In this document: in pieces, positions 28,018 to 37,303 of the stretch | Numbering within the stretch: position 1 is the first letter of the stretch | Layout: every line of letters starts with the position of its first letter | DNA from: Bizionia myxarmorum | GTDB lineage: Bacteria; Bacteroidota; Bacteroidia; Flavobacteriales; Flavobacteriaceae | DNA: 64,000 nt | Assembly (NCBI RefSeq): GCF_008086205.1 | Contig: NZ_VSKK01000005.1 | Location: 79,404-143,403 of the forward strand | Direction: 5' to 3' | The notes under the pieces: model-generated | Database searches by the model: none | What the model saw: the letters and a program-made list of their open reading frames with translations, nothing else | Told to the model about the DNA's origin: nothing | Made by a program: the position numbers and the translations under genes

Positions 28018-30516
28018 ATGATTAAACAATTACGATACCTCTTTTTTATTGCAATAAGTACCACACTTACCTACGCACAACAACCCAAAAAACCTAATAC
28101 TTCCGAAATTTACGAGTCTATAAAAAAATTGAAATTTTTAGGATCTGTTTTATATGTTGCGGCACATCCTGACGATGAAAATACCCGAATGATTTCATAT
28201 GTGGCTAACGGTGTGAAAGCCCGAACCGCCTATTTATCCTTAACACGAGGCGATGGTGGACAAAATTTAATTGGTTCAGAAATTCGTGAACTTTTAGGCG
28301 TTATTAGAACTCAAGAACTTTTAACGGCCCGCGCTATTGACGGTGGCGAACAGTTTTTTACACGTGCTAACGATTTTGGTTATTCGAAACATCCAGATGA
28401 AACTTTAGAGATTTGGAATAAAGAAGCCGTTTTATCGGATGTAGTTTTGGCTATTCGTCAATTTCAACCGGATATTATTATCAACCGTTTTGATCATAGA
28501 AGTCCAGGGAAAACGCACGGTCACCATACCAGTTCTGCCATGTTGAGTTTGGAAGCTTTTGATTTGGCGGGCGATTCAAGCGTTTATCCAAAACAATTAC
28601 AATCTACAGAAACTTGGCAAGCACAACGTATATTTTTCAACACGTCTTGGTGGTTTTACGGTAGTCAAGAAAAATTTGATAAAGCGGATAAAAGCAGTTT
28701 AATTGGTTTAGATACTGGGATTTATTTTCCTTCTAGCGGTTTAAGTAATCCTGAAATTGCAGCTTTAAGCCGAAGCCAGCACAAATCTCAAGGTTTTGGA
28801 AATACAGGAACGCGCGGTAGTGAAATAGAATATATTGAATTAATAAAAGGCACCATGCCCAAAGTTCAATCCAATTTATTTGAAGGGATTGATACCACTT
28901 GGAATCGCGTTAAAAATGGTGCTACCATTGGCATTATATTAAAAGAGGTTGAAGCAAACTACGATTTTAAAAATCCGTCAGCTTCCCTTCCCAAATTAGT
29001 AGAAGCGTATGCTGCCATTCAAAATCTAGAAAATGGCCATTGGAAAAGGATTAAAACTCAAGAAATTAAAGCCATTATTGAAGCCTGTTCTGGATTATAT
29101 GTAGAAGCTGCCGCGCAAACCAATCAAGCCACAGCCAATGAAACTATAAATCTGAATTTGGAAATCATAAACAGAAGTACTTCCGCCATAATTTTGGAGT
29201 CTTTCATCAATCCGAATGGATTAATGATTGAAAAAAACATGGAGCTAATTAATAATCTATCTATAAATATAAAAGAGACTTTTCATATTCCTAGTCTGGA
29301 TAAAGCGCATATTACAACACCTTATTGGCTTACTGAAACCGGAACTTTGGGTATGTACAAAGTATCTGATGCATCTTTAATAGGAAAGCCTGAAACACCA
29401 GAATATTTTGAGGTTACCTTTAACATAAAAATAGCTGGCATTTCAATTCCGTTTACCAAACCCGTTATTTATAAAACCAATGATCCTGTTAAAGGTGAAG
29501 TTTATAAACCGTTTGAAATTATACCAGAAGCTTCAGCCAGAATTGCCGAAAAAGTCATCATTTTTGAAACGGATAATTCGAAATCAATTCCGGTGAGTGT
29601 TAAAGCTGGCAGAAATGGTTTAGAGGGAACTATGAAATTATCAGTTCCTACAGGTTGGATTGTTTCACCTGAAAATCATAACATTAACATTGTTAATAAA
29701 GGTGCCCAACAAACTGTTTTATTTACTGTGACACCTCCAAATAATCAAAGCGAAGGCTCTATTAAACCCATCATTTCAGTTAATGGCAACACCTACTCCA
29801 ACGAACTTATAGAAATAGATTACGATCATATTCCGTATCAAACGGTATTATTACCTAGTGAAAGTAAAGTGGTGCGATTAGACATTAAAAAGAAAGGTGA
29901 AAATATCGCTTATATTGCTGGTGCTGGCGACGTTGTTCCTGAAAGTTTGCAGCAAATTGGCTACAAAGTAACCACTTTGAGTCCGGATGCCATTACACCC
30001 GAAAATTTAAGCCGTTTTGATGCCGTAGTTATTGGCATTCGAGCATATAATACAGTTGAAACTTTAAAATTCAAACAAAAAGTGCTTTTCGACTTCGTAA
30101 AAAAAGGTGGAAATATGGTGGTTCAGTATAATACAAGTCGCGGACTAGTGACAGATGAATTAGCACCTTACCAGTTAGAATTATCTAGCGATCGTGTTAC
30201 CGATGAATTTGCGGATGTCAAATTTCTAGCGCCAAATCATCCTGTTTTAAATATTCCAAATAAAATTACGGCATCCGATTTTGAAAATTGGACCCAAGAG
30301 CGTGGATTATATTTTCCCGATTCTTGGAGTAAAGACTTCACCCCTATTTTATCTATGCATGATAAAGGCGAATCTGCTAAAAAGGGAAGTTTATTAGTCG
30401 CTAAATATGGCGAAGGCTATTACATCTATACGGGTTTAAGTTTCTTTAGAGAATTTCCAGCTGGTGTTTCCGGCGCATATCGCTTATTTGCAAATATCCT
30501 ATCTTTAGGAAAATAA
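28018..30516 (+). CDS. PIG-L family deacetylase, secreted multidomain
   Basis: An 832-residue exported protein (signal about 1-21, ending TLTYAQ). The PIG-L/LmbE zinc deacetylase domain is at residues ~40-290, with AAHPDDENTRM as the metal motif and THGHHTSSAM as the second His motif. The middle part is an Ig-like/NEW3-type beta region (~500-620) and the C-terminal ~200 residues contain a glutamine-amidotransferase-like fold (AVVIGIRAYNT, FVKKGGNMVVQYN). Members deacetylate N-acetyl sugars. It is followed by a microprotein and a sodium:solute symporter, suggesting uptake of a sugar released outside the cytoplasm. Confidence 0.88.
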   Translation: MIKQLRYLFFIAISTTLTYAQQPKKPNTSEIYESIKKLKFLGSVLYVAAHPDDENTRMISYVANGVKARTAYLSLTRGDGGQNLIGSEIRELLGVIRTQELLTARAIDGGEQFFTRANDFGYSKHPDETLEIWNKEAVLSDVVLAIRQFQPDIIINRFDHRSPGKTHGHHTSSAMLSLEAFDLAGDSSVYPKQLQSTETWQAQRIFFNTSWWFYGSQEKFDKADKSSLIGLDTGIYFPSSGLSNPEIAALSRSQHKSQGFGNTGTRGSEIEYIELIKGTMPKVQSNLFEGIDTTWNRVKNGATIGIILKEVEANYDFKNPSASLPKLVEAYAAIQNLENGHWKRIKTQEIKAIIEACSGLYVEAAAQTNQATANETINLNLEIINRSTSAIILESFINPNGLMIEKNMELINNLSINIKETFHIPSLDKAHITTPYWLTETGTLGMYKVSDASLIGKPETPEYFEVTFNIKIAGISIPFTKPVIYKTNDPVKGEVYKPFEIIPEASARIAEKVIIFETDNSKSIPVSVKAGRNGLEGTMKLSVPTGWIVSPENHNINIVNKGAQQTVLFTVTPPNNQSEGSIKPIISVNGNTYSNELIEIDYDHIPYQTVLLPSESKVVRLDIKKKGENIAYIAGAGDVVPESLQQIGYKVTTLSPDAITPENLSRFDAVVIGIRAYNTVETLKFKQKVLFDFVKKGGNMVVQYNTSRGLVTDELAPYQLELSSDRVTDEFADVKFLAPNHPVLNIPNKITASDFENWTQERGLYFPDSWSKDFTPILSMHDKGESAKKGSLLVAKYGEGYYIYTGLSFFREFPAGVSGAYRLFANILSLGK

Positions 30517-30536
30517 CACTAAAAACCTACAACGCC

Positions 30537-30638
30537 ATGAAACCAGAAAAATACAAATGGGAAAGAATGTACACATTCGTGCTGGTGGCTAATGCCATCT
30601 ATTTTATTGTATTTTATTTCATCATGCAAGCCTTTTAA
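30537..30638 (+). CDS. 33-residue membrane microprotein before the symporter
   Basis: An ORF of 34 codons beginning ATG AAA CCA GAA AAA and ending TAA, 2 bp before the symporter ATG. The product begins MKPEKYKWERMYTFVLVANA and is one membrane helix (about residues 12-30) with a charged cytoplasmic N-terminus. Its size, hydrophobicity and tight coupling recall the small subunits or accessory proteins that precede other solute:sodium symporters (for example DUF485-type or YhdT-type partners), although it is shorter. Function as a symporter partner is inferred. Confidence 0.65.
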   Translation: MKPEKYKWERMYTFVLVANAIYFIVFYFIMQAF

Positions 30639-30640
30639 CT

Positions 30641-32332
30641 ATGCAAACTCTCGATTGGATTGTATTATCCCTTACCTTATTCACAATTGTCGCTTATGGT
30701 ACCTGGCAAACGCGTGGTAGCAAAAATGTGCAAGATTATTTAAAAGGAGGCAATACCTCTAAATGGTATACCATTGGTTTATCCGTCATGGCAACTCAAG
30801 CTAGTGCTATTACTTTTTTATCTACACCTGGCCAAGCCTTTAATGATGGGATGGGTTTTGTACAATTTTATTTCGGATTACCAATTGCTATGGTGGTGAT
30901 TTGTATGGTGTTTATTCCACTCTATCACCGACTTAATGTATATACGGCCTACGAATTTCTTGAAGATCGTTTCGACTTAAAAACGCGCTCTTTAACAGCC
31001 ATTCTATTCTTAATTCAACGCGGATTAGCTGCCGGAATCACCATTTTTGCGCCGGCGATTATTTTATCCGTTGTACTGGGTTGGAATCTCTTATTACTGA
31101 ATATAATTATCGGAATACTCGTAATTATATACACGGTTTCCGGCGGAACAAAGGCAGTAAATGTCACACAAAAGCATCAAATGGTGGTGATATTCACGGG
31201 AATGATTATTGCTTTTATTTTAATTGTGAATAAACTTCCTGAAAACATCACCTTTAGTAATGCATTAGATATTGCTGGCGCGAGCGGCAAAATGGAGATA
31301 TTAGATTTCTCTTTTGATTTGAATAATCGCTACACCTTTTGGAGTGGTATTATTGGTGGAACCTTTTTAATGTTGTCTTACTTCGGAACCGATCAAAGTC
31401 AAGTACAACGTTATTTATCTGGGAAATCTGTTAGAGAAATGCGTTTGGGTCTAATTTTTAACGGACTTTTTAAAGTGCCCATGCAGTTTTTTATTCTGTT
31501 GGTGGGTGTCATGGTTTTCGTGTTTTATCAATTTAATAAAGCACCGATAAACTTTAATCCTGTTGCTTCGGAAATGGTTTTAAATACAGAATATGCGGAT
31601 GAATTTGAAGGACTGGAAGCAGAACAAGATCTTATTTTTGATACCAAACAATTGTTAATTGCCGATTTTATTGCCAATAAAAGTGAAGCGTCAATTGCAG
31701 GCGTCGCTTCGGCAAATGCCAAAAATGATAGTATTCGCGCTAGAGCCCGCTATTTAATTGATAAAGCTGGTGAGGTTAAAGGCGTTAAGGTGGAAAGTAA
31801 TGATAAGGATTACGTGTTTATCAACTTTATTTTAAACAACTTACCTCGAGGCTTAATTGGGCTTTTATTAGCCGTTATTTTAAGTGCAGCCATGTCTAGC
31901 ACCTCTAGTGAATTAAATGCACTGGCATCCACTACTACCATCGATTTATACAAACGGAACACCGCAGAAAAAACAGATGCCGAGATGGTAAAAGTATCTC
32001 AATGGTTTACTTTAGGCTGGGGCGTTATGGCTATTTTAGTCGCTTGTGTAGCCAATTTAGCGGAAAACTTAATTCAATTAGTAAATATTATTGGATCCAT
32101 TTTCTACGGAAATGTGCTTGGTATTTTCTTGTTGGCATTTTTCGTGAAAGCTGTTAAAGGTCGTGCTGTTTTTATTGCAGCTATCATCACGCAAATGCTA
32201 GTAATTAGCCTGTTTCTTTTAGATCAGTACGAATATATTAATCTACCGTTTTTATGGTTGAATTTTGTGGGTTGTGCTATTGTTATGGGTATTGCCATCT
32301 TGATTCAGTTTACTAGTAGGAAGCCAGAATAA
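30641..32332 (+). CDS. Sodium:solute symporter (SSS family)
   Basis: A 563-residue inner-membrane transporter with about 13-14 helices. Family signs are GLSVMATQASAITFLSTPGQ in the first core helix, the GGTKAV loop and the SAAMSSTSSELNALASTT stretch that lines the sodium site in helix 8. An unusual hydrophilic insert of ~90 residues sits at about 305-400 (acidic and helix-forming). The substrate is unknown; the upstream PIG-L deacetylase suggests a sugar or amino sugar. Translation is probably coupled to the microprotein immediately upstream. Confidence 0.9.
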   Translation: MQTLDWIVLSLTLFTIVAYGTWQTRGSKNVQDYLKGGNTSKWYTIGLSVMATQASAITFLSTPGQAFNDGMGFVQFYFGLPIAMVVICMVFIPLYHRLNVYTAYEFLEDRFDLKTRSLTAILFLIQRGLAAGITIFAPAIILSVVLGWNLLLLNIIIGILVIIYTVSGGTKAVNVTQKHQMVVIFTGMIIAFILIVNKLPENITFSNALDIAGASGKMEILDFSFDLNNRYTFWSGIIGGTFLMLSYFGTDQSQVQRYLSGKSVREMRLGLIFNGLFKVPMQFFILLVGVMVFVFYQFNKAPINFNPVASEMVLNTEYADEFEGLEAEQDLIFDTKQLLIADFIANKSEASIAGVASANAKNDSIRARARYLIDKAGEVKGVKVESNDKDYVFINFILNNLPRGLIGLLLAVILSAAMSSTSSELNALASTTTIDLYKRNTAEKTDAEMVKVSQWFTLGWGVMAILVACVANLAENLIQLVNIIGSIFYGNVLGIFLLAFFVKAVKGRAVFIAAIITQMLVISLFLLDQYEYINLPFLWLNFVGCAIVMGIAILIQFTSRKPE

Positions 32333-32464
32333 AGGTCTTTTCATTTATAATTTTTAAATTTTCAAAAATCTTAAATATCTAGTTTACATAACTTTTTGTA
32401 ATATTTACTTGTCTAAATGTAAAGTTTATTTTACATTTGATAAATTAATTTAAAGTCGACAGTT

Positions 32465-32941
32465 ATGAAAACAAATTTTTTACTACCTCATAAATTCAAG
32501 GTGTTTGGTTGGGTACTTCTTATTCTTGGTTTAATTTTAGGCATATTATTGTACGCTACAGATTTCGAACCAAACATTTTTACAACTAACGTTTTAAGTG
32601 TTTATAATGGTGATAGTCTTTTCACTGGACGTGACGAAGGCTGGTTTAAGATTATTGAAAATGGGATTATTGATGAACTTTCAGCTTTAGCTATTATTTT
32701 AGGAGGTTTACTAGTAGGTTTTACCAAAGAAAAGGTAGAAGATGAATTTATTTACAAACTCCGAACAGAATCCCTTGTTTGGGCCATTATTGTAAATTAT
32801 ACTGTTCTTGCATTGGCTATTATTTTCGTTTATGATATGCTATTTTTTAATATGATGATATTTAATATGTTTACTCCGCTTTTCATCTTTATTATACGTT
32901 TCAATTTCTTAAAACTAAAATCCTCTACCCATGACGAATAA
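32465..32941 (+). CDS. Four-helix membrane protein paired with XRE regulator
   Basis: A 158-residue membrane protein I cannot name. Hydrophobic segments at about residues 13-30, 73-88, 101-119 and 125-145; a short extracytoplasmic loop NVLSVYNGDSLF lies between the first two. It overlaps the next gene by 11 bp, so translation is coupled. Such membrane-protein/XRE pairs are common in Bacteria, with the membrane protein perhaps controlling the regulator. Confidence 0.75.
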   Translation: MKTNFLLPHKFKVFGWVLLILGLILGILLYATDFEPNIFTTNVLSVYNGDSLFTGRDEGWFKIIENGIIDELSALAIILGGLLVGFTKEKVEDEFIYKLRTESLVWAIIVNYTVLALAIIFVYDMLFFNMMIFNMFTPLFIFIIRFNFLKLKSSTHDE

Positions 32942-33131
32942 TCTTAAAGTAGAACGTGCAAGACATAATATGACGCAAGCAGATTTAGCAGAAGCGATTG
33001 GCGTTTCCCGACAATCCATAAATGCCATGGAAAAAAACAAATATGTACCATCAACAGTTTTAGCATTAAAACTTTCCAGACTTTTTAAAAAACCAGTGGA
33101 AGAACTATTCCAATTAGAAGCTGGAGATTAA
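32931..33131 (+). CDS. XRE family helix-turn-helix regulator, 66 aa
   Basis: A minimal lambda-repressor-like DNA-binding protein: helices covering RARHNMTQADLAEAIGVSRQ and SINAMEKNKYVPSTVLALKL, then KPVEELFQLE. It has no sensor domain. It overlaps the upstream membrane protein gene by 11 bp, and a bidirectional terminator follows. Confidence 0.9.
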   Translation: MTNNLKVERARHNMTQADLAEAIGVSRQSINAMEKNKYVPSTVLALKLSRLFKKPVEELFQLEAGD

Positions 33132-33141
33132 AAATAAAAAA

Positions 33142-33172
33142 AAAAGCGACTCGGTTGTACCAAGTCGCTTTT
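33142..33172. terminator. Bidirectional terminator between XRE and DUF2911 genes
   Basis: AAAAGCGACT (33142-33151) pairs with AGTCGCTTTT (33163-33172), with A-run on the left and T-run on the right, so it can stop transcripts from both converging genes. Confidence 0.85.
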
Positions 33173-33195
33173 ACTATTCATAAACAAACTAGTTA

Positions 33196-34044
33196 CTAGT
33201 TAGCTCCCCATTCTTTTAATGATGCCTCATTAAATTTTACATACTGCATGTTACCAGCTTCTTTTGATGCTTCTAACGATTTTTTAGCTAATTCAATAGC
33301 TCCTTTAGTATCGCCAGCTTTTGCATAAATTAAGGACTGTTGTCTTAATTGATAAAAAGCAGGTTTATCCATCATACTCATAGCTTTATCAATCCACTCT
33401 TTAGCTTGCTTAATATCTTTACCTTCACTATAATAATAAGCTGCAGATGCATAATAATCACTTGCTTTTGGATTGTTGTTTAAAGCTTCATTGATTGAAA
33501 CTAAAACTTTATCATCCGTAGGAACTGTAAAAGGAACACCAACATAAGTATTCTCCCACATCATTTCTAAAGTCGCACCACCAGTTTGAATATTATTAAT
33601 ATCAATAGTAAACGTTTCTACCGTAAAAGGAATAGTCTCTGCTTTTACTTTAGCAATAGCAGCTACTTTACTATCATCCCATTTTTCTGGAGTTCCCCAG
33701 TTTTCAGTGTCTGTATAGAAATATATTTCCCACATAGATTCTCCTGGCTTGGAAAAAATAGCATAAGAACCTGGCTTTAATGTGTAATTATTAATGGTTA
33801 CAGGATCACTAAAAGTAATTATTGTGTTTTTGTTAGCACCAGTTCTCCACATGGTATCGTAAGCTTCAAGGCCTCCAAATATTTTTCTTCCTTTTACTCC
33901 CGGACGTGCATATTCAATATTTATAGTTGTTAAACCTACCATTTGCTCCACTTTGCTTAATGGACTTGGCTCTGGCGTTGTAACTTGTGCTTGTATGCTA
34001 AAAGCCAATACAAAAGCCGCAAGCGTTAAAAGTGATTTTTTCAT
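33196..34044 (-). CDS. DUF2911 protein with TPR-like tail, secreted
   Basis: A 282-residue protein starting MKKSLLTLAAFVLAFSIQAQ, a signal peptide; the ATG at 34044 is preferred to a TTG-type extension 20 codons upstream. The DUF2911 domain runs from about residue 35 to 175 (EYARPGVKGRKIFGGLEAY, MWRTGANKNTIITFSD, YAIFSKPGE). Residues 190-280 form helical repeats (NEALNNNPKASDYYASAAYY, IDKAMSMMDKPAFYQLRQQ). The family is widespread in Bacteroidota, periplasmic, and of unknown function. Confidence 0.88.
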   Translation of the reverse strand: MKKSLLTLAAFVLAFSIQAQVTTPEPSPLSKVEQMVGLTTINIEYARPGVKGRKIFGGLEAYDTMWRTGANKNTIITFSDPVTINNYTLKPGSYAIFSKPGESMWEIYFYTDTENWGTPEKWDDSKVAAIAKVKAETIPFTVETFTIDINNIQTGGATLEMMWENTYVGVPFTVPTDDKVLVSINEALNNNPKASDYYASAAYYYSEGKDIKQAKEWIDKAMSMMDKPAFYQLRQQSLIYAKAGDTKGAIELAKKSLEASKEAGNMQYVKFNEASLKEWGAN

Positions 34045-34137
34045 AGTAATACGATTTATTAAGTTGTTTTCTAAGATTTCAAAATTAAGCCGAATCGGCG
34101 TCAAGGCTTGTTAATAAAAGCCTAAATTAAATTATAG

Positions 34138-34572
34138 TTAGTTTTTGATGTATTCAAAATCCCATTTGCTATACACACTGCGTTGAATCTGACCAAAATT
34201 TTCTAAATGATTCACATATTGATCTGTTGTTAAAATAGTCTTCAATTCGCCATTCATTTTACCCACTAAAAGGTTGAATCTTTCATGAATCTCATCGCGC
34301 GTGTACTTTTTATCAGCATCATTTAATCGGCTCATATCAAATACATATTTGTTTACAATACGATCATAATCATCCCGTAAATCCTCATTTAATTTCATGT
34401 CATTAACCCGATCGTAAAACCAACGTTGCATATTAGCACGTTCTTCCATAGTATAAAGTGTATCCACTTTAGATTCTTGTAATTCAGTTTCTTTTAGCGT
34501 TTTATTTTGCGCGAAACTGACATGAGCCACCATTAAAAGAAGGCCAATGTGAAAAGTATTCTTTAGTTTCAT
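34138..34572 (-). CDS. Small secreted helical protein, 144 aa
   Basis: Signal peptide about residues 1-21 (ending HVSFAQ), then mostly helix with many charged residues (EERANMQRWFYDRVNDMKLN, DEIHERFNLLVGKMNGELK). The pattern slightly recalls periplasmic Spy/LTXXQ-type proteins but no motif is decisive. It lies 93 bp upstream of the DUF2911 gene on the same strand. Function unknown. Confidence 0.7.
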   Translation of the reverse strand: MKLKNTFHIGLLLMVAHVSFAQNKTLKETELQESKVDTLYTMEERANMQRWFYDRVNDMKLNEDLRDDYDRIVNKYVFDMSRLNDADKKYTRDEIHERFNLLVGKMNGELKTILTTDQYVNHLENFGQIQRSVYSKWDFEYIKN

Positions 34573-34647
34573 TTATTTAAATTTTGAATACGAATATAAT
34601 CAATTTTCCTATTGCTCATGCAATTATACACTATTCCCAAAAATATT

Positions 34648-34689
34648 GTTTAACTAATAACTGAAATCATTAAACATTTCGTATCTTTG
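34648..34689 (+). promoter_or_regulatory. Promoter/operator of light-response operon 1
   Basis: This 42-bp block ends in TATCTTTG (34682-34689, -7 box) and carries GTTTAAC at 34648-34654 and TTAAAC at 34670-34675 as an inverted pair. It is 36/42 identical to 43194-43235. A -33 TTTG is missing at the expected distance, which suggests that an activator or special sigma factor is needed, or that the repeat binds the regulator encoded just downstream. The ATG is 18 nt further on. Confidence 0.75.
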
Positions 34690-34707
34690 TACTACAATTC
34701 AAGCATT

Positions 34708-35352
34708 ATGGCAAAAAAGAAAAACATTACAGACACCAAGCTCATTTCCTTTTATATGGATTACGTTTTAACGCACAATCATGCACCAAAAACAGTGTAT
34801 GCCTTTGCAAAAGACAATAATTTTGATGAAGCTGATTTTTATAAAAACTACGCCTCTTTTGACGCTCTAGAGAAATCTATTTTCAAAGTGTTCTTCTATA
34901 ATTCAATTGAAATATTAGAAAAAAGTGAGGAATATCAACATTTTGACGCTAGAAATAAATTATTAAGTTTCTATTTCACATTTTTTGAAAACTTAACGGC
35001 AAACAGAAGTTATGTGGTTTATGCGCTTAAAGATAAAGGTATGAAATCTTTGAGTTCACTTTCAGAACTGCGTCACGCTTTCAAAAAGTATATTGATATG
35101 CTGGATATTGAAACTTTAGATATTAAGGAACCACGAATTGTTAAAATTCAGGATTTTTCCAAGCAAGAATCGTTTTGGATTCAGTTCATGATGATTATGA
35201 AATTTTGGTTGGATGATACATCGCCTTCCTTTGAAAAAACAGATATATTTATTGAGAAATCTGTGCATGCGGGTTTCGATTTAATGGATATTAAACCTTT
35301 AAAAAGTGTTATCGATTTGGGCAAATTTATCTTTAAAGAAAAGATGCAATAG
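34708..35352 (+). CDS. TetR-type transcriptional regulator
   Basis: A 214-residue protein: N-terminal helix-turn-helix (YVLTHNHAPKTVYAFAKDNN, residues ~16-36, with the second helix FDEADFYKNYASFDALEKSI) and an all-helical C-terminal ligand domain. The HTH is a divergent TetR version. ATG at 34708 is chosen since the in-frame TTG upstream is part of the -7 box. It heads the photolyase operon (stop to next ATG 6 bp) and is the obvious candidate to bind the operator block found before this gene and at 43194-43235. What it senses is unknown. Confidence 0.82.
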   Translation: MAKKKNITDTKLISFYMDYVLTHNHAPKTVYAFAKDNNFDEADFYKNYASFDALEKSIFKVFFYNSIEILEKSEEYQHFDARNKLLSFYFTFFENLTANRSYVVYALKDKGMKSLSSLSELRHAFKKYIDMLDIETLDIKEPRIVKIQDFSKQESFWIQFMMIMKFWLDDTSPSFEKTDIFIEKSVHAGFDLMDIKPLKSVIDLGKFIFKEKMQ

Positions 35353-35358
35353 AAACGT

Positions 35359-36669
35359 ATGAAAACAATTGATAATATTCCGACAAGTAAAATACAACGT
35401 GCTAGCAAACTGGTAAAAACAGGTGCTAAAGTGGGTGTTAATTACTTGAAATATTATGGTGAAAAACTGACTAAAACAGAGTTGGAAGCCAAAGAAAATT
35501 TAAATAAAAACAATGCTGAAGATATTTATGATGGCTTAAAGCAATTAAAAGGAAGCGCTCTAAAAGTTGCACAAATGTTGAGCATGGAAAAGAGTATTTT
35601 ACCACAAGCGTATGTGGAAAAATTCTCTTTAGCCCAATTTTCGGTTCCACCTTTATCGCCACCATTGGTTATAAAAACCTTTAAAAAATACTTCGGGAAA
35701 GCACCTGAAGCCATTTTTGATACCTTCAATTCATCGTCAGTTAACGCTGCCAGTATTGGTCAAGTGCATGTTGCCGAAAAAAATGGTAAAAAACTAGCGG
35801 TTAAAATCCAATATCCAGGAATTGCTGAAAGTATCCAATCAGATTTAGCTATGGTTAAGCCCATTGCCATTAAAATGTTCAATATTAAAGGAAAAGATTC
35901 TGATAAATATTTTAAAGAAGTTGAAAATAAATTGGTCGAAGAAACCAATTACATTTTAGAATTGGAACAAAGCCAAGAAATTGCGGCGGCTTGTGCTCAT
36001 ATTCCGCATTTAAAATTCCCAGAATATTACCCAGAATTATCATCTGAACGTATTATTACGATGGATTATATGACGGGCGATCATTTATCTGAATTTACAG
36101 CTAAAAATACGGATCAAGAAATGGCAAACCAAATTGGTCAGTCACTTTGGGATTTCTATATGTTTCAAATTCATAAATTGAAAAAAGTGCATGCGGATCC
36201 GCATCCTGGAAACTTTCTTATTTCAAAAGAAGGAAATTTAATTGCTTTGGATTTTGGTTGTATGAAAACCATTCCCGAGGATTTCTATGTGCCCTATTTT
36301 GAATTAGCAGAAGAAGAAAGCATCAATAATCCGGCTATTTTTCGCGAGAAAATGTTTGAATTAGAAATTTTACGCAAGGATGATTCACCGGAAGAATTAG
36401 AGTTTTTCTCCAATATGTTCCATGAAATGTTAAGTATTTTCACCCAACCGTTTCATTCTGAAATTTTCGATTTTTCAGACCTCTCTTTTTTTGGAAGAAT
36501 TGCGGAATTAGGTGAGAAATATTCTAAAAATACAGATTTAAGAAAAATGAACGGGAATCGCGGTTCGGAGCATTTCATTTACATCAACCGAACATTTTTT
36601 GGTTTGTATAATTTAATGTTCGATTTAAAAGCGCAAGGTGTTAAAATCAATAATTTTCATACCTTATGA
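35359..36669 (+). CDS. ABC1/AarF/UbiB family atypical kinase
   Basis: A 436-residue member of the UbiB atypical kinase family, which supports quinone and isoprenoid lipid metabolism and photoprotection in other organisms. The family motifs are present: GSALKVAQMLSME (the KxGQ-type N-lobe helix, here with a variant), AVKIQYPG (ATP-binding Lys), VHADPHPGNFL (catalytic loop) and ALDFGCM (DFG-like). No C-terminal membrane helices are seen. It overlaps the flavin reductase start by ATGA. Co-occurrence with photolyases suggests a role in light or oxidative stress. Confidence 0.9.
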   Translation: MKTIDNIPTSKIQRASKLVKTGAKVGVNYLKYYGEKLTKTELEAKENLNKNNAEDIYDGLKQLKGSALKVAQMLSMEKSILPQAYVEKFSLAQFSVPPLSPPLVIKTFKKYFGKAPEAIFDTFNSSSVNAASIGQVHVAEKNGKKLAVKIQYPGIAESIQSDLAMVKPIAIKMFNIKGKDSDKYFKEVENKLVEETNYILELEQSQEIAAACAHIPHLKFPEYYPELSSERIITMDYMTGDHLSEFTAKNTDQEMANQIGQSLWDFYMFQIHKLKKVHADPHPGNFLISKEGNLIALDFGCMKTIPEDFYVPYFELAEEESINNPAIFREKMFELEILRKDDSPEELEFFSNMFHEMLSIFTQPFHSEIFDFSDLSFFGRIAELGEKYSKNTDLRKMNGNRGSEHFIYINRTFFGLYNLMFDLKAQGVKINNFHTL

Positions 36670-37301
36670 TGACGCGGTTTAGTCATCAGGATATTTCAGA
36701 AATGGCATATCTTTATAAAATTAACCTTATTAATAGTTGTTCTGGTTTTAAATCAGCTAATTTAATCGGTACCAAATCTGCTGATGGACTGGAAAACGTT
36801 GCCATATTTAGTTCGGTGACACATTTTGGATCTAATCCGCCGTTATTAGGCGTTTTTATGAGGCCAACTACAGTAACGCGCGACACCTATGATAATATTA
36901 AAGAAACGGGTTTTTACACATTGAATCATGTGCATGAAGCTATCATTTCAGAAGCACATCATACATCAGCCAAGTATGATAAACATATTTCCGAATTTGA
37001 TATGACGATGTTACAATCTGAATACAAAAACGATATAAACGTACCATTTGTAAGTTCAGCTCCTGTGCAAATGCACATGGAATTTGTTGAAGAATATTAT
37101 ATTAAAGCAAATGATACTATTTTACTAATTGGCAAAATAAATGATTTATTTATAAATGCCGATTTATTAGAAGGAGATGGTTTTGTAAATTTATCAAAAG
37201 GTCGCGTGGCCACCATTAACGGGTTAGATGGGTACGCCATTCCTGAATTAAAAACACGCTTGGATTATCAAAGACCAAAAACACAAATAAAAACGCCATA
37301 A
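36666..37301 (+). CDS. Flavin reductase family protein
   Basis: A 211-residue FMN-binding split-barrel protein: SCSGFKSANLIGTKSADG, FSSVTHFGSNPPLLGVFMRP and YDNIKETGFYTLNHV match the flavin reductase-like domain. It probably reduces or holds FMN/FAD with NAD(P)H. In this operon of flavoproteins it may supply reduced flavin or a related redox step; this is inferred. Translation is coupled to the ABC1 kinase gene (overlap of 4 bp) and it precedes the next gene by 2 bp. Confidence 0.85.
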   Translation: MMTRFSHQDISEMAYLYKINLINSCSGFKSANLIGTKSADGLENVAIFSSVTHFGSNPPLLGVFMRPTTVTRDTYDNIKETGFYTLNHVHEAIISEAHHTSAKYDKHISEFDMTMLQSEYKNDINVPFVSSAPVQMHMEFVEEYYIKANDTILLIGKINDLFINADLLEGDGFVNLSKGRVATINGLDGYAIPELKTRLDYQRPKTQIKTP

Positions 37302-37303
37302 AT

